Part shown: positions 40,686 through 48,711 of the stretch, piece by piece
Numbering within the stretch: the first letter of the stretch is position 1
Layout of the letters: every line of letters begins with the position of its first letter
Assembly (NCBI GenBank): GCA_963708425.1
Contig: OY970206.1
Location: forward strand, 2,604,001-2,668,000
Length of the DNA stretch: 64,000 nucleotides
Direction of reading: 5' to 3'
Source of the DNA: JACMNW01 sp963708425
GTDB lineage: Bacteria > Pseudomonadota > Alphaproteobacteria > Rhodobacterales > Rhodobacteraceae
Made by a program: the position numbers and the translations under genes
The notes under the pieces: model-generated
What the model saw: the letters and a program-made list of their open reading frames with translations, nothing else
What the model was told of the DNA's origin: nothing
Database searches by the model: none

Positions 40686-43169
40686 CTATGTGCCCCTTGG
40701 TTTGGCCCGCAAAGTCGGCTCGGCTTCGGTCGGGTCTTCGGGCCAGGGGTGGCGCGGGTATTGGCCGCGCATATCGCGGCGGACGTCGGCATAGGTGTTG
40801 GCCCAAAATCCCGGCAGATCGGTGGTGACCTGCACCGGGCGCTGGCCGGGTGACAGCAGCGTGATGCGCAGGGGCAGGCGGGCGGTGCCAACCGTCGGGT
40901 GCCGGGTGACGCCGAACAATTCCTGCAGGCGTATCTCGATACCGGGGAAATCGCCGTCATAGTCAATCGGCACGCGCCGCCCCAACGGGGTTTCGAAATG
41001 CGACGGCACCAGGCGGTCCAGCTCTGCCGTTTGCGCCCAGGACAGGCGCGCCCGCAGGGCTTCAGTCAAGTCCAGCGCCCGCAGTTGGGCTTCGGTTTTC
41101 AGGCCGCCAAGATGCGGCAACAGCCAGTCCTCGGCATCGTCCAGTAGTGCGATGTCGGTGCAATGGGGCCAATCGGTGCCGCCAGCCCGGGCCAGTTCTA
41201 TCCGGGCGCGCAGGCGGCGGGCGGCGGGTGCCCATGGCAGGCCGATCAGGCGCAACCCTTCCAATGCGGCGCGGGAAATAGCCTCGGCTGCGGCGTCGGT
41301 CCATGGGCTATCCGCCAGCACCAAGGCACCGTAGCGTTCCTGTTGCCGGGCTAACACTTTACCGTCGCGGCGTGACCATTCGCAGACCTGTTGCCAGCGG
41401 ATTTCAGCGCCGTAAAGCGCGCGAAGGTCCGCCTCGGTGATGGCAACGGCTTGGCGCATGGTGGCCTCGCGCGGGTCGCCGTCAAGGTCGGTGGCAACGA
41501 TCAGCCGTGCATCCGAAAGCGGCAATCCGGGGGCCATTGCGGCACCAGTGCCGCCCGACAGAACCCAACGCGGCGCGTCGCCTTTGCGGCGCAGCCCGAT
41601 ACGGTCGGGGTAGGCGAGGGCGGCAAGCTGGGCCAGCGACAGGGGCTGGCCATGAAGTGGCACTTTGTCGGCCCGCAAGGCGCGGTCCAGCCGTTTCGCC
41701 TCGGCCTTGACGCGGTCCACAACTGCGCGCGTAACGTCATAGGGATGATCCGCCTCGAACTTGCGCGGGTCGGCGATAGCGGCCATGCGCAGGGCCAGAT
41801 CGGGCGGGGCGCCACGCACCGGATCGCGCTCCGCCAGCAGCGCGGCGAGTGTCACCGCCTGCGCATTTGCCCCGGATTTCAGCAGCATATGGCCAAGGCG
41901 GGGATGTAGCGGCAATGCCGCCAATTGCTGCCCATGCGGGGTGATCCGGCCATCCAGCAACGCGCCAAGGGCGGTCAGCAGGCGGCGGGCTTCGGCCAAC
42001 GCGCCGGGGTTGGGCGGCGTCAGAAACCCAAGCGTGCCGCTGCCCCACAGACCCAATTCCAGCGCGAGACTGGTCAGATCAGTCGCCTCGATCTCGGCGG
42101 GCGGATAGGCGGCCAAACCGCCTTCCTCGCCACGCGTCCACATCCGATAGCACAGGCCCGCCGCCACCCGGCCCGCGCGGCCCCGTCGCTGTTGCGCCTC
42201 GGCCTTGGTCACGCGTTCGGTCACCAATCGCGCCATGCCGGTATTCGGATCAAACCGCGCCCGCCGCGCCCGGCCACCATCCACCACAACCCGAATATCC
42301 GGCAGCGTCAGCGAAGTTTCGGCAATCGCCGTCGCCAGCACGATCTTGCGCCCCTTAACAGGGGCCAAAGCCGCGCGCTGGGCAGCAAAATCCATCGCGC
42401 CAAACAATGGGCGGATCACGCAACCCTGCGGCAAGCGACCAGACAGCAGGCCTTCAACCCGGCGAATTTCGCCTTCGCCCGGCAGAAACACCAGCAGCCC
42501 GCCGCCCATGGCGCGGCTTTCTTCCTCGGCTTGCAGCACCAGTGCCGCTAGCGCCGCATCAAACCGCTGCGTCGTGGCAATGGGCCGCGGCAGCCAACGG
42601 GTTTCCACCGGATAGGCGCGGCCCTGCGAGGTGATCACCGGCGCATCGCCCATCAGAACCGCCACCGGGGCGGCGTCCAGCGTCGCCGACATCACCAAAA
42701 TCATCAGATCGTCACGCAGCGCCGCCCGAACTTCCAGCGCCAGCGCCAGCCCCAGATCGGCGTTCAGACTGCGTTCGTGAAACTCGTCGAATATGAGTGC
42801 TGCAATACCATCGAGGCTGGGGTCGGATTGGATCATCCGGGTTAGAATGCCTTCGGTCACCACCTCGATCCGGGTTTTCGCGGAAACCGCAGTTTCGCCC
42901 CGCATCCGGTAGCCGATGGTCTGGCCAACCGCTTCGCCCAGCGTTTCGGCCATGCGTTCGGCGGCACCCCGCGCGGCCAGACGGCGTGGCTCCAGCATCA
43001 GGATACGACCGTGCGTCAGCCCCAACGCCTCGGCATGGTCCAGCATATCCAGCGGCACCCGCGTGGTCTTGCCTGCCCCCGGGGGCGCTTGCAGCACAGC
43101 CATGCGGCGGGCCGCTAGGGCGCTGCGCAACGCAGGCAGAGCATCATCAATGGGTAACGGATCACGCAT
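40686..43169 (-). CDS. hrpB: ATP-dependent helicase HrpB
   Basis: A DEAH/RHA-type RNA helicase of 827 residues. Motifs in order: Walker A VLQAPPGAGKTTRVPLDML, motif II DEFHERSLNADL (D-E-F-H), motif III S-A-T, and motif VI QRRGRAGRVAAGLCYRMWTR. The helicase-associated domain and the HrpB C-terminal domain (NTYADVRRDMRGQYPRHPWP) follow, which distinguishes HrpB from HrpA. The cellular role in most bacteria is unclear but is linked to RNA processing. I start at 43169 (MRDPLPIDDALPALRSALAA). An open frame reaches 43295 but runs into the region before meaB. Confidence 0.95.
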   Translation of the reverse strand: MRDPLPIDDALPALRSALAARRMAVLQAPPGAGKTTRVPLDMLDHAEALGLTHGRILMLEPRRLAARGAAERMAETLGEAVGQTIGYRMRGETAVSAKTRIEVVTEGILTRMIQSDPSLDGIAALIFDEFHERSLNADLGLALALEVRAALRDDLMILVMSATLDAAPVAVLMGDAPVITSQGRAYPVETRWLPRPIATTQRFDAALAALVLQAEEESRAMGGGLLVFLPGEGEIRRVEGLLSGRLPQGCVIRPLFGAMDFAAQRAALAPVKGRKIVLATAIAETSLTLPDIRVVVDGGRARRARFDPNTGMARLVTERVTKAEAQQRRGRAGRVAAGLCYRMWTRGEEGGLAAYPPAEIEATDLTSLALELGLWGSGTLGFLTPPNPGALAEARRLLTALGALLDGRITPHGQQLAALPLHPRLGHMLLKSGANAQAVTLAALLAERDPVRGAPPDLALRMAAIADPRKFEADHPYDVTRAVVDRVKAEAKRLDRALRADKVPLHGQPLSLAQLAALAYPDRIGLRRKGDAPRWVLSGGTGAAMAPGLPLSDARLIVATDLDGDPREATMRQAVAITEADLRALYGAEIRWQQVCEWSRRDGKVLARQQERYGALVLADSPWTDAAAEAISRAALEGLRLIGLPWAPAARRLRARIELARAGGTDWPHCTDIALLDDAEDWLLPHLGGLKTEAQLRALDLTEALRARLSWAQTAELDRLVPSHFETPLGRRVPIDYDGDFPGIEIRLQELFGVTRHPTVGTARLPLRITLLSPGQRPVQVTTDLPGFWANTYADVRRDMRGQYPRHPWPEDPTEAEPTLRAKPRGT

Positions 43170-43286
43170 CCCGGCCTTATCGCCGTTTCGCGCGCGCCTT
43201 GCCATAACGATTGCAGGGCGCGCGCTGCGTGACATTTCCGCACGAACCCGGATAGATGGCGCAAAGACAAGCCATAGGGGCAGGGC

Positions 43287-44270
43287 ATGGATCAATCAGA
43301 CCTCGCAAATGCGGTGATTGCGGGCGACAGGCGGGCGCTGGCACGGGCGATCACGCTGGTCGAAAGCACGCGCGCTGATCATCGCGGGCAGGCGCTGCTG
43401 CTGCTGGAGGCACTGGCTAAAAGTGGGCGGCAGGCATTGCGGATCGGGCTGTCGGGCACGCCGGGGGTCGGCAAGTCGACCTATCTGGAAAGCTTCGGGC
43501 TGATGCTGACTGGGCAGGGGCTGCGGGTGGCAGTGCTGGCGGTGGACCCATCGTCGGCGCGGTCGGGCGGGTCTATTCTGGGCGACAAAACCCGGATGGA
43601 GCAGTTGTCGCGTGACCCGAACGCCTTCATCCGCCCGTCGCCCAGCCAGACGCATCTGGGCGGTGTCGCCCGGCGCACGCGCGAAGCGGTGGCGTTGTGC
43701 GAAGCGGCGGGGTTTGATGTGGTGCTGATTGAAACGGTGGGCGTCGGGCAATCGGAAACCGTCGTAGCGCAGTTGTGCGATATTTTCGTGCTGCTGATGG
43801 CTCCGGCGGGCGGCGATGAACTGCAAGGTGTCAAGCGCGGCATCATGGAAATGGCCGATCTGATCTTGGTCAACAAAGCCGACGGCGATCTGAAGCCTGC
43901 GGCCATGCGCACCTGTGCGGATTACGCCGGGGCGCTGCAACTGCTGCGTCGCAGGGCACAAGACCCGGATGGCTTTCCCAAGGCACGCACGGTTTCCGCG
44001 CTTGAAAACACTGGCCTGCAGGATGCGTGGCAGGATATCAAGGCGCTGGCTGATTGGCGTCAGGCCCATGGCCATTGGCAAGCCCGCCGCGCCGATCAGG
44101 CCCGCCATTGGTTTGAGGCCGAGGTGCGCCATGGCCTGCTTGCCGCCCTGTCGCGTGAACCGGCGCATGGGTTGGTGGTGGCATTGGGTGACGCGGTGGC
44201 AAGCGGTGCCAAAACGCCCGAGGCGGCGGCTGCCGAGATGCTGTCCCTGCTTGGTCGCCCTACCGGGTAA
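43287..44270 (+). CDS. meaB: Methylmalonyl-CoA mutase-associated GTPase
   Basis: A G3E-family GTPase of 327 residues that protects and reloads the B12-dependent methylmalonyl-CoA mutase. Sequence marks are the Walker A GLSGTPGVGKSTYLESFGLM, the S-S-x-x-S-G-G-S-I-L-G-D-K-T-R-M segment (DPSSARSGGSILGDKTRMEQ), VLIETVGVGQSE, and the guanine-specificity N-K-A-D (LVNKADGD). It fits the same pathway as mce at 14866. In many genomes the mutase gene is next to meaB, but here the neighbours are hrpB and an EamA transporter. Its 3' end overlaps that convergent transporter by 11 bp. Confidence 0.95.
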   Translation: MDQSDLANAVIAGDRRALARAITLVESTRADHRGQALLLLEALAKSGRQALRIGLSGTPGVGKSTYLESFGLMLTGQGLRVAVLAVDPSSARSGGSILGDKTRMEQLSRDPNAFIRPSPSQTHLGGVARRTREAVALCEAAGFDVVLIETVGVGQSETVVAQLCDIFVLLMAPAGGDELQGVKRGIMEMADLILVNKADGDLKPAAMRTCADYAGALQLLRRRAQDPDGFPKARTVSALENTGLQDAWQDIKALADWRQAHGHWQARRADQARHWFEAEVRHGLLAALSREPAHGLVVALGDAVASGAKTPEAAAAEMLSLLGRPTG

Positions 44271-45153
44271 AGATCAACGCCAGACCGACCACCGCCAAGG
44301 CCGCGCCGCAAAAGCTAAGCGCCGATGGCCGCTGCCCGGTGCGCAGCCACAGTAGTGGCAGGATGATCACTGGCGATGTCGCCGACAGCGTGGCAATGAT
44401 GCCGGTTTTCGACCCCTGCAAGGCGTAGAGAAACAGCGTCATGCCGATCAGCAATCCGATGATCGCCGTCGCCGCTGTTAGGACAAGCGTGCTGCGGCTG
44501 ATTGAAACTGGGCGCGCGGGGGCCATTGGTGCAGCGGCCAACAGGCCCATCGTCAGCCCCGACGCCCCAACCCGCACCAAGGATGCAAGATAGGGGTCCA
44601 GCCCCGCCGTCATCACCGGCCTTGCAATCAGCGATCCTGCCGCTTGGCCAAAGCCCGCTGCCAGCCCGAACAGAACGCCGATCAAAATCGTGCCCTGAAA
44701 CGCCTCCAGCCGGTGCGCATTGGCGCTGGGGCGGCCCATAATAGCCAAAGCTACGCCGGCCACGGTTAGGCCAATGCCCAGCATCGCCTGAACCGGCAAC
44801 GCCTCACCCAGAAACGCCCAGCCCATCACCGCAGCCATTGGTGCGTTCAGCGCAAAGATCGCCCCGGCACGGCGCGGGCCAATCCGGCCGACGGCGGCAA
44901 AGTTGAACGTGTCACCCATCAGAATTCCGATGATCCCCGATACCACCAGCACAGCGACGATCTGCCAGTCCAGCCCCGCCGCACTGCCGGTTGCCAGCAC
45001 GATGGCGGCCAGCAGCAACGTCACGAACCCCTGCCGGATCAGGTTGAAATGAAACGCCCCCAAGGCGCGCACGGCGTCAGCTGATATCAACCCCGTGGTG
45101 GCCCAACAGGTGGCGGTTCCAAGGGCGGCGAGTTCATGCAGCGGCAGTGCCAT
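44260..45153 (-). CDS. EamA/DMT-family transporter
   Basis: A 297-residue inner-membrane protein with ten hydrophobic segments in two homologous halves. The halves are recognisable by FNLIRQGFVTLLLAAIVLAT with PMAAVMGWAFLGEALPVQAM in the first, and ATLSATSPVIILPLLWLRTG in the second. It is a member of the drug/metabolite exporter superfamily, and the substrate is unknown. The start is ATG 45153. It is divergent from an ArsR-type regulator with 75 bp between, so that regulator may control it. This is a positional inference. Confidence 0.87.
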   Translation of the reverse strand: MALPLHELAALGTATCWATTGLISADAVRALGAFHFNLIRQGFVTLLLAAIVLATGSAAGLDWQIVAVLVVSGIIGILMGDTFNFAAVGRIGPRRAGAIFALNAPMAAVMGWAFLGEALPVQAMLGIGLTVAGVALAIMGRPSANAHRLEAFQGTILIGVLFGLAAGFGQAAGSLIARPVMTAGLDPYLASLVRVGASGLTMGLLAAAPMAPARPVSISRSTLVLTAATAIIGLLIGMTLFLYALQGSKTGIIATLSATSPVIILPLLWLRTGQRPSALSFCGAALAVVGLALIFTR

Positions 45154-45228
45154 CGGTGCGCGGGCCTTTCCGAATTTTACGCCTTATGCACCATTGCGTG
45201 GGGAGAATGCTACGTTTATCATCGAACT

Positions 45229-45921
45229 ATGAAAGACACACCAAACATTTCCCGCATCGCGGCGCTGATCGGCGATCCAGGCCGCGCGAATATGCTGGTG
45301 GCCCTGATGCAAGGCGGGGCTCTGACGGTGTCGGAACTGGCTGCCGAGGCGGGGGTTGGCTTGGCCACCACCTCCTCGCATGTGGCGCAGTTGCAGGCGG
45401 GTGGGCTGATATCGGCGCGCAAATCGGGGCGGCACAAGTATCTGGAACTGGCCTCGGCGGATGTGGCAAATCTGGTTGAACAATTGATGGCGCTGTCGAG
45501 TGCGGCGCGGCCTTTGCGCAGAAAACCGGGGCTGAAAGACGCCGCGTTGCGCCATGCCCGCGTGTGTTACGACCATTTGGCCGGGGCCACAGGCGTGCAG
45601 CTATTCCAAAGCCTGAGCGCGCGCGGTTATCTGTCGCATGGGCTCGATGGTTTGGGCCTGTCGCCGGGTGGCACGGCCTTTGCGCTGGCCTTTGGCCTTA
45701 CCCCGGATGACCTGCGCCCCGGCAGACCCCCCCTGTGTCGCGAGTGTCTGGATTGGAGCCAGCGGAAAAGCCATCTCGCCGGGCGTCTAGGCCGCGCACT
45801 ACTATCAGAAATGGAACACAAAGGCTGGCTGAAGCGCGTAGCCACCTCCCGCGCCATCGTATTCTCGGCGACAGGATCTGCGGCATTTGACGCGGCATTT
45901 CCGCCCGGTTTGTCGGCCTGA
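45229..45921 (+). CDS. ArsR-family winged-helix transcriptional regulator
   Basis: A 230-residue regulator with an N-terminal winged helix: RIAALIGDPGRANMLVALMQ, LTVSELAAEAGVGLATTSSH (helix-turn-helix) and LISARKSGRHKYLELASADV (wing). The C-terminal half is longer than in a minimal ArsR and holds CRECLDWSQRKSHLAGRLGR, whose C-x-x-C pair and histidine might bind a metal or sense redox state. I recall this C-x-x-C-x-D-W layout in a family subgroup. The start at 45229 is chosen, because the longer open frame to 45136 overlaps the EamA gene. It is divergent from the EamA transporter. Confidence 0.88.
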   Translation: MKDTPNISRIAALIGDPGRANMLVALMQGGALTVSELAAEAGVGLATTSSHVAQLQAGGLISARKSGRHKYLELASADVANLVEQLMALSSAARPLRRKPGLKDAALRHARVCYDHLAGATGVQLFQSLSARGYLSHGLDGLGLSPGGTAFALAFGLTPDDLRPGRPPLCRECLDWSQRKSHLAGRLGRALLSEMEHKGWLKRVATSRAIVFSATGSAAFDAAFPPGLSA

Positions 45922-45939
45922 TCACAGAAGGAGGACATC

Positions 45940-46719
45940 ATGACCACACAATCGAACAAGGCGAAAAGCTTCGCAGCCCTGCACAAACACGGCAACCCGC
46001 TGGTGATTTACAACATCTGGGATGCGGGCGGCGCCCAAACGCTGGAACGTGCTGGCGCTGCGGCAATTGCAACCGGGTCCGCATCCGTTGCCGGGGCGAT
46101 GGGGTATGCCGATGGGGAGGTGCTGCCGCTTGATCTGCTGCTAACGCTGGTTGGGCGTATGACCGATAGCGTCGCCCTGCCGGTGAGCGTTGATTTCGAA
46201 GGGGGTTATGCCACTGATCCGGCCAACCTCGCCAAAAACGTGGCACGGCTGATAGATGCCGGGGCCATCGGGCTGAACTTCGAAGACCAGATTGTCGGCG
46301 GCACCGGTATCTATTCACCGGCGGATCAGGTGTTGCGCATCGCCGCTGTCCGGCAGGCTGGCGATGCTGCGGGTGTGCCGATTTTCATCAATGCCCGCAC
46401 CGATTTGTTCCTGAAAGCACCGCCCGATGGTCATGCCGCTCTGCTCGGTGAAGCGCTGGAGCGCGCGCAGGCTTATGCAGTTGCCGGGGCGTCGGGGTTC
46501 TTTGTGCCGGGGCTGATTGATCCGGCGCTGATTGCTGCCGTGGTGGCAAGCTGCAAGCTGCCGATAAACGTGATGATGAGCCCATCTGCACCTCCCGCCA
46601 AAGTGTTGGCGGGCTTGGGCGTGGCACGGCTTAGCCATGGTCCGTTCCCATGGCGCGCGCAGATGGCGGCACTGGCGGACGGATGGCGCGCGGCAACCGC
46701 GCATCAGGCAAAGCCATAG
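45940..46719 (+). CDS. Isocitrate lyase / PEP phosphonomutase family protein
   Basis: A 259-residue TIM-barrel enzyme. Family marks are NPLVIYNIWDAGGAQTLERA, the loop LPVSVDFEGGYATDPANLAK with the metal-binding D-x-E, LNFEDQIV, and PIFINARTDLF with the conserved arginine and aspartate. This subgroup often lacks a fixed substrate assignment. Members include oxaloacetate decarboxylase-like, phosphonomutase-like and 2-methylisocitrate lyase-like enzymes. It lies 18 bp downstream of the ArsR gene and may be co-transcribed with it. Confidence 0.88.
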   Translation: MTTQSNKAKSFAALHKHGNPLVIYNIWDAGGAQTLERAGAAAIATGSASVAGAMGYADGEVLPLDLLLTLVGRMTDSVALPVSVDFEGGYATDPANLAKNVARLIDAGAIGLNFEDQIVGGTGIYSPADQVLRIAAVRQAGDAAGVPIFINARTDLFLKAPPDGHAALLGEALERAQAYAVAGASGFFVPGLIDPALIAAVVASCKLPINVMMSPSAPPAKVLAGLGVARLSHGPFPWRAQMAALADGWRAATAHQAKP

Positions 46720-46847
46720 GCAAAACCGCCGCACCGTTGCCTTTCGCCGCTTGACGACTCTGCGCTTTGCCCTTAAAGCCCGCAAATCGAATTCTGACGC
46801 CGCACTGCGAGGTGGTGTCTTTTGCTGTTTACACGAAGGAATAACCC

Positions 46848-47132
46848 ATGTCGCGCGTCTGCGAACTTTCGGGCAAGGGCCCAATGTCTGGCAACACTGT
46901 CAGCCACGCCAACAACAAGACCCGTCGCCGGTTCCTTCCGAACCTGAACGAGGTTACGCTGATCTCTGACATTCTGGGTCAGTCGTTCAAGCTGCGCATT
47001 TCTGCCCATGCCCTGCGCACAGTCGATCATCGCGGCGGATTTGATGCGTTCCTGGCGAAAGCCAAGGATGACGATCTGTCGGATAAGGCCCGCAAGATCA
47101 AGAAAGAGCTGGCCAAGGCCGCCGCTGTCTGA
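46848..47132 (+). CDS. rpmB: 50S ribosomal protein L28
   Basis: A 94-residue basic ribosomal protein. It has MSRVCELSGKGPMSGNTVSH, N-N-K-T-R-R-R-F-L-P-N-L, and KLRISAHALRTVDHRGGFDA, all L28 features including the conserved cysteine near the start. It is monocistronic, with a clean terminator hairpin 25 bp downstream. The 128 bp before it include only promoter space. Confidence 0.97.
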   Translation: MSRVCELSGKGPMSGNTVSHANNKTRRRFLPNLNEVTLISDILGQSFKLRISAHALRTVDHRGGFDAFLAKAKDDDLSDKARKIKKELAKAAAV

Positions 47133-47157
47133 TTTGACTCTGCTGCAATAAGTTTGG

Positions 47158-47186
47158 CCCCGCCCGGCAATGGAGCGGGGCTTTTC
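47158..47186 (+). terminator. Intrinsic terminator of rpmB
   Basis: Stem GCCCCGC (47158-47164) with GCGGGGC (47176-47182), an 11-base loop, then TTTT (47183-47186). It lies 25 bp past the rpmB stop. Confidence 0.85.
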
Positions 47187-47267
47187 ATGTTACAAGCGCA
47201 TTGGCACAAAGTGCCGCGAAGAAATGTCCGCTTTCGCATCGTCCAACGCGGCGCTATGTAGGCGGGC

Positions 47268-47612
47268 ATGCGGCATCTGAAACCCATATTGACGTTTTGC
47301 CTGTGTCTGGCCGTACTGGCCTCCTCGGTGACCTCTGCGGTGGCGCGGGGCCCGATGGCCGCGGGCAAAATGGTGCAGATCTGCGCCGATGGCCAAGCGA
47401 TCAGCGTTATGCTGGATGCAAACGGCAATCCGGTTGACGCATCGCAGCACTGCCCGGACTGCTTGGCCGTAACGGGCGACCTTCCCCCCACGATGCTGGA
47501 ACTTGGCCAGCCCTCGGTTCGCTGGATACGCATGACTATGCCAGCGGCTGCGTTGATCGTGGGCTGTGCCACCATCAAAGCCACTGCTCGGGGGCCACCT
47601 GCCTTGATCTGA
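47268..47612 (+). CDS. Small secreted protein with HCPDC motif (DUF2946-like)
   Basis: A 114-residue protein with an N-terminal signal (HLKPILTFCLCLAVLASSVT), then a conserved piece Q-H-C-P-D-C. H-C-P-x-C occurs in DUF2946-type proteins that are often encoded with copper-handling genes. The PCu(A)C gene follows 36 bp downstream on the same strand, which supports a metal link. The C-terminal part (TMPAAALIVGCATIKATARG) is hydrophobic. The function is inferred only from context and the cysteine/histidine cluster. Confidence 0.65.
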   Translation: MRHLKPILTFCLCLAVLASSVTSAVARGPMAAGKMVQICADGQAISVMLDANGNPVDASQHCPDCLAVTGDLPPTMLELGQPSVRWIRMTMPAAALIVGCATIKATARGPPALI

Positions 47613-47648
47613 GCGCCTATCACTTCAGATCAACAGACAGGACAGAAC

Positions 47649-48161
47649 ATGACCAACCTTCCCCTTTTGATGGCCGCCTTGACGGCCCTATTCGTGTTTT
47701 CAGGCGGCAACCTCGCTGCCGCACAGGATGGCATCCAGATTGATGCGCCCTATGCCCGCGTCTCTGGCCCCTCGGCCAAATCCGGCGCAGTGTTCATGAC
47801 CATCCTCAACCACGCGGCCGAGGATGACCGGCTGGTATCAGTTAGCACGGATGCGGCTGAACGGGCCGAATTGCACACCCATCTGGCCGATGCGAACGGC
47901 GTCATGCGGATGGGCGAGGTGGCCGATGGTTTCGCTATTACTGGCACCGAAGCCCACGCATTGGATCGCGGCGGCGATCACATCATGCTGCTGGGCCTGA
48001 CGCGGGCGCTAAAGCCGGGCGACACGATTACCCTGACTCTAAGCTTTGAACGCGGCGGCGACATCACGGTTGACGTGCCGGTTGATAACGACCGGAAACC
48101 GGGCACGATGGATCACGGCACGATGGGCCATAGCGGCCCGACGGCACCCGCCACCAACTGA
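47649..48161 (+). CDS. Periplasmic copper chaperone PCu(A)C
   Basis: A 170-residue exported protein (signal TNLPLLMAALTALFVFSGGN up to A-A-A) that delivers Cu(I) for cytochrome-oxidase assembly. It has the PCu(A)C fold core, IDAPYARVSGPSAKSGAVFM, and copper ligands in the H-x(n)-M pattern: AELHTHLADANGVMRMGEVA, then DHIMLLGLTRALKPGDTITL. The tail adds H-x-M motifs (M-D-H-G-T-M-G-H), probably extra copper sites. It forms a two-gene unit with the upstream HCPDC protein. Confidence 0.92.
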   Translation: MTNLPLLMAALTALFVFSGGNLAAAQDGIQIDAPYARVSGPSAKSGAVFMTILNHAAEDDRLVSVSTDAAERAELHTHLADANGVMRMGEVADGFAITGTEAHALDRGGDHIMLLGLTRALKPGDTITLTLSFERGGDITVDVPVDNDRKPGTMDHGTMGHSGPTAPATN

Positions 48162-48231
48162 CACGGAGCCGTAAAAAATATGTCGGCACCCAAACGGCGG
48201 TGTCAGCAGATTTGCAGCTGCGGGGCCAGCA

Positions 48232-48546
48232 TCAGGCCCCGCAGTATAACTCGGCCTGCGATCCAAATGCCTCGTACCGATCCCAGAACGCCTCGTCTGA
48301 TCGACTATCGGCAGCACGGGCCTTTTCCGCCCGTTCAGGGTCTTTGAAAAACCCCGCCACCTTGCGCTGATCGCCGTTGTCCAAGGTGAAATCAGCGACA
48401 CCCTGAATGCAACCGCAGGCTGCAAGGCTTACCGCTTGCCGGTCTGACCGCAGACAGGCTTGCTCAATCGGGCCTGCCGCCGTCGATGTGGCGCTGATTA
48501 CCACCCCCAGCAGGGCAATTCCGCCCCACAAACTGCGTCTTGTCAT
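48232..48546 (-). CDS. Small secreted hypothetical protein
   Basis: A 104-residue protein with a signal peptide (RRSLWGGIALLGVVISATST ending A-A-G) and four cysteines in the mature part (EQACLRSDRQ, LAACGCIQGVADF, and a C-terminal C). The core continues with FFKDPERAEKARAADS. It is likely a periplasmic disulfide-containing protein. I recall similar proteins in Rhodobacterales but know no function. The start at 48546 is the only one with a signal sequence, and the open frame extends to 48798. A 9-bp stem (48219-48227 with 48235-48243) overlaps its stop. Confidence 0.65.
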   Translation of the reverse strand: MTRRSLWGGIALLGVVISATSTAAGPIEQACLRSDRQAVSLAACGCIQGVADFTLDNGDQRKVAGFFKDPERAEKARAADSRSDEAFWDRYEAFGSQAELYCGA

Positions 48547-48711
48547 AATCACTGCCTCGTGTCGCAGCCCTGTTTGCCAAACGCCGCAGGGTCTATTTCT
48601 GCGGGGCAGTATGGCGAAAATCGCGCGATAGATCAATCTGCCCGCCCGCCCTGGACCCTTCACAATGTTGAGCGCTTGACCGCCCTTGATTTCTTGCGCA
48701 TATCCCCGCCC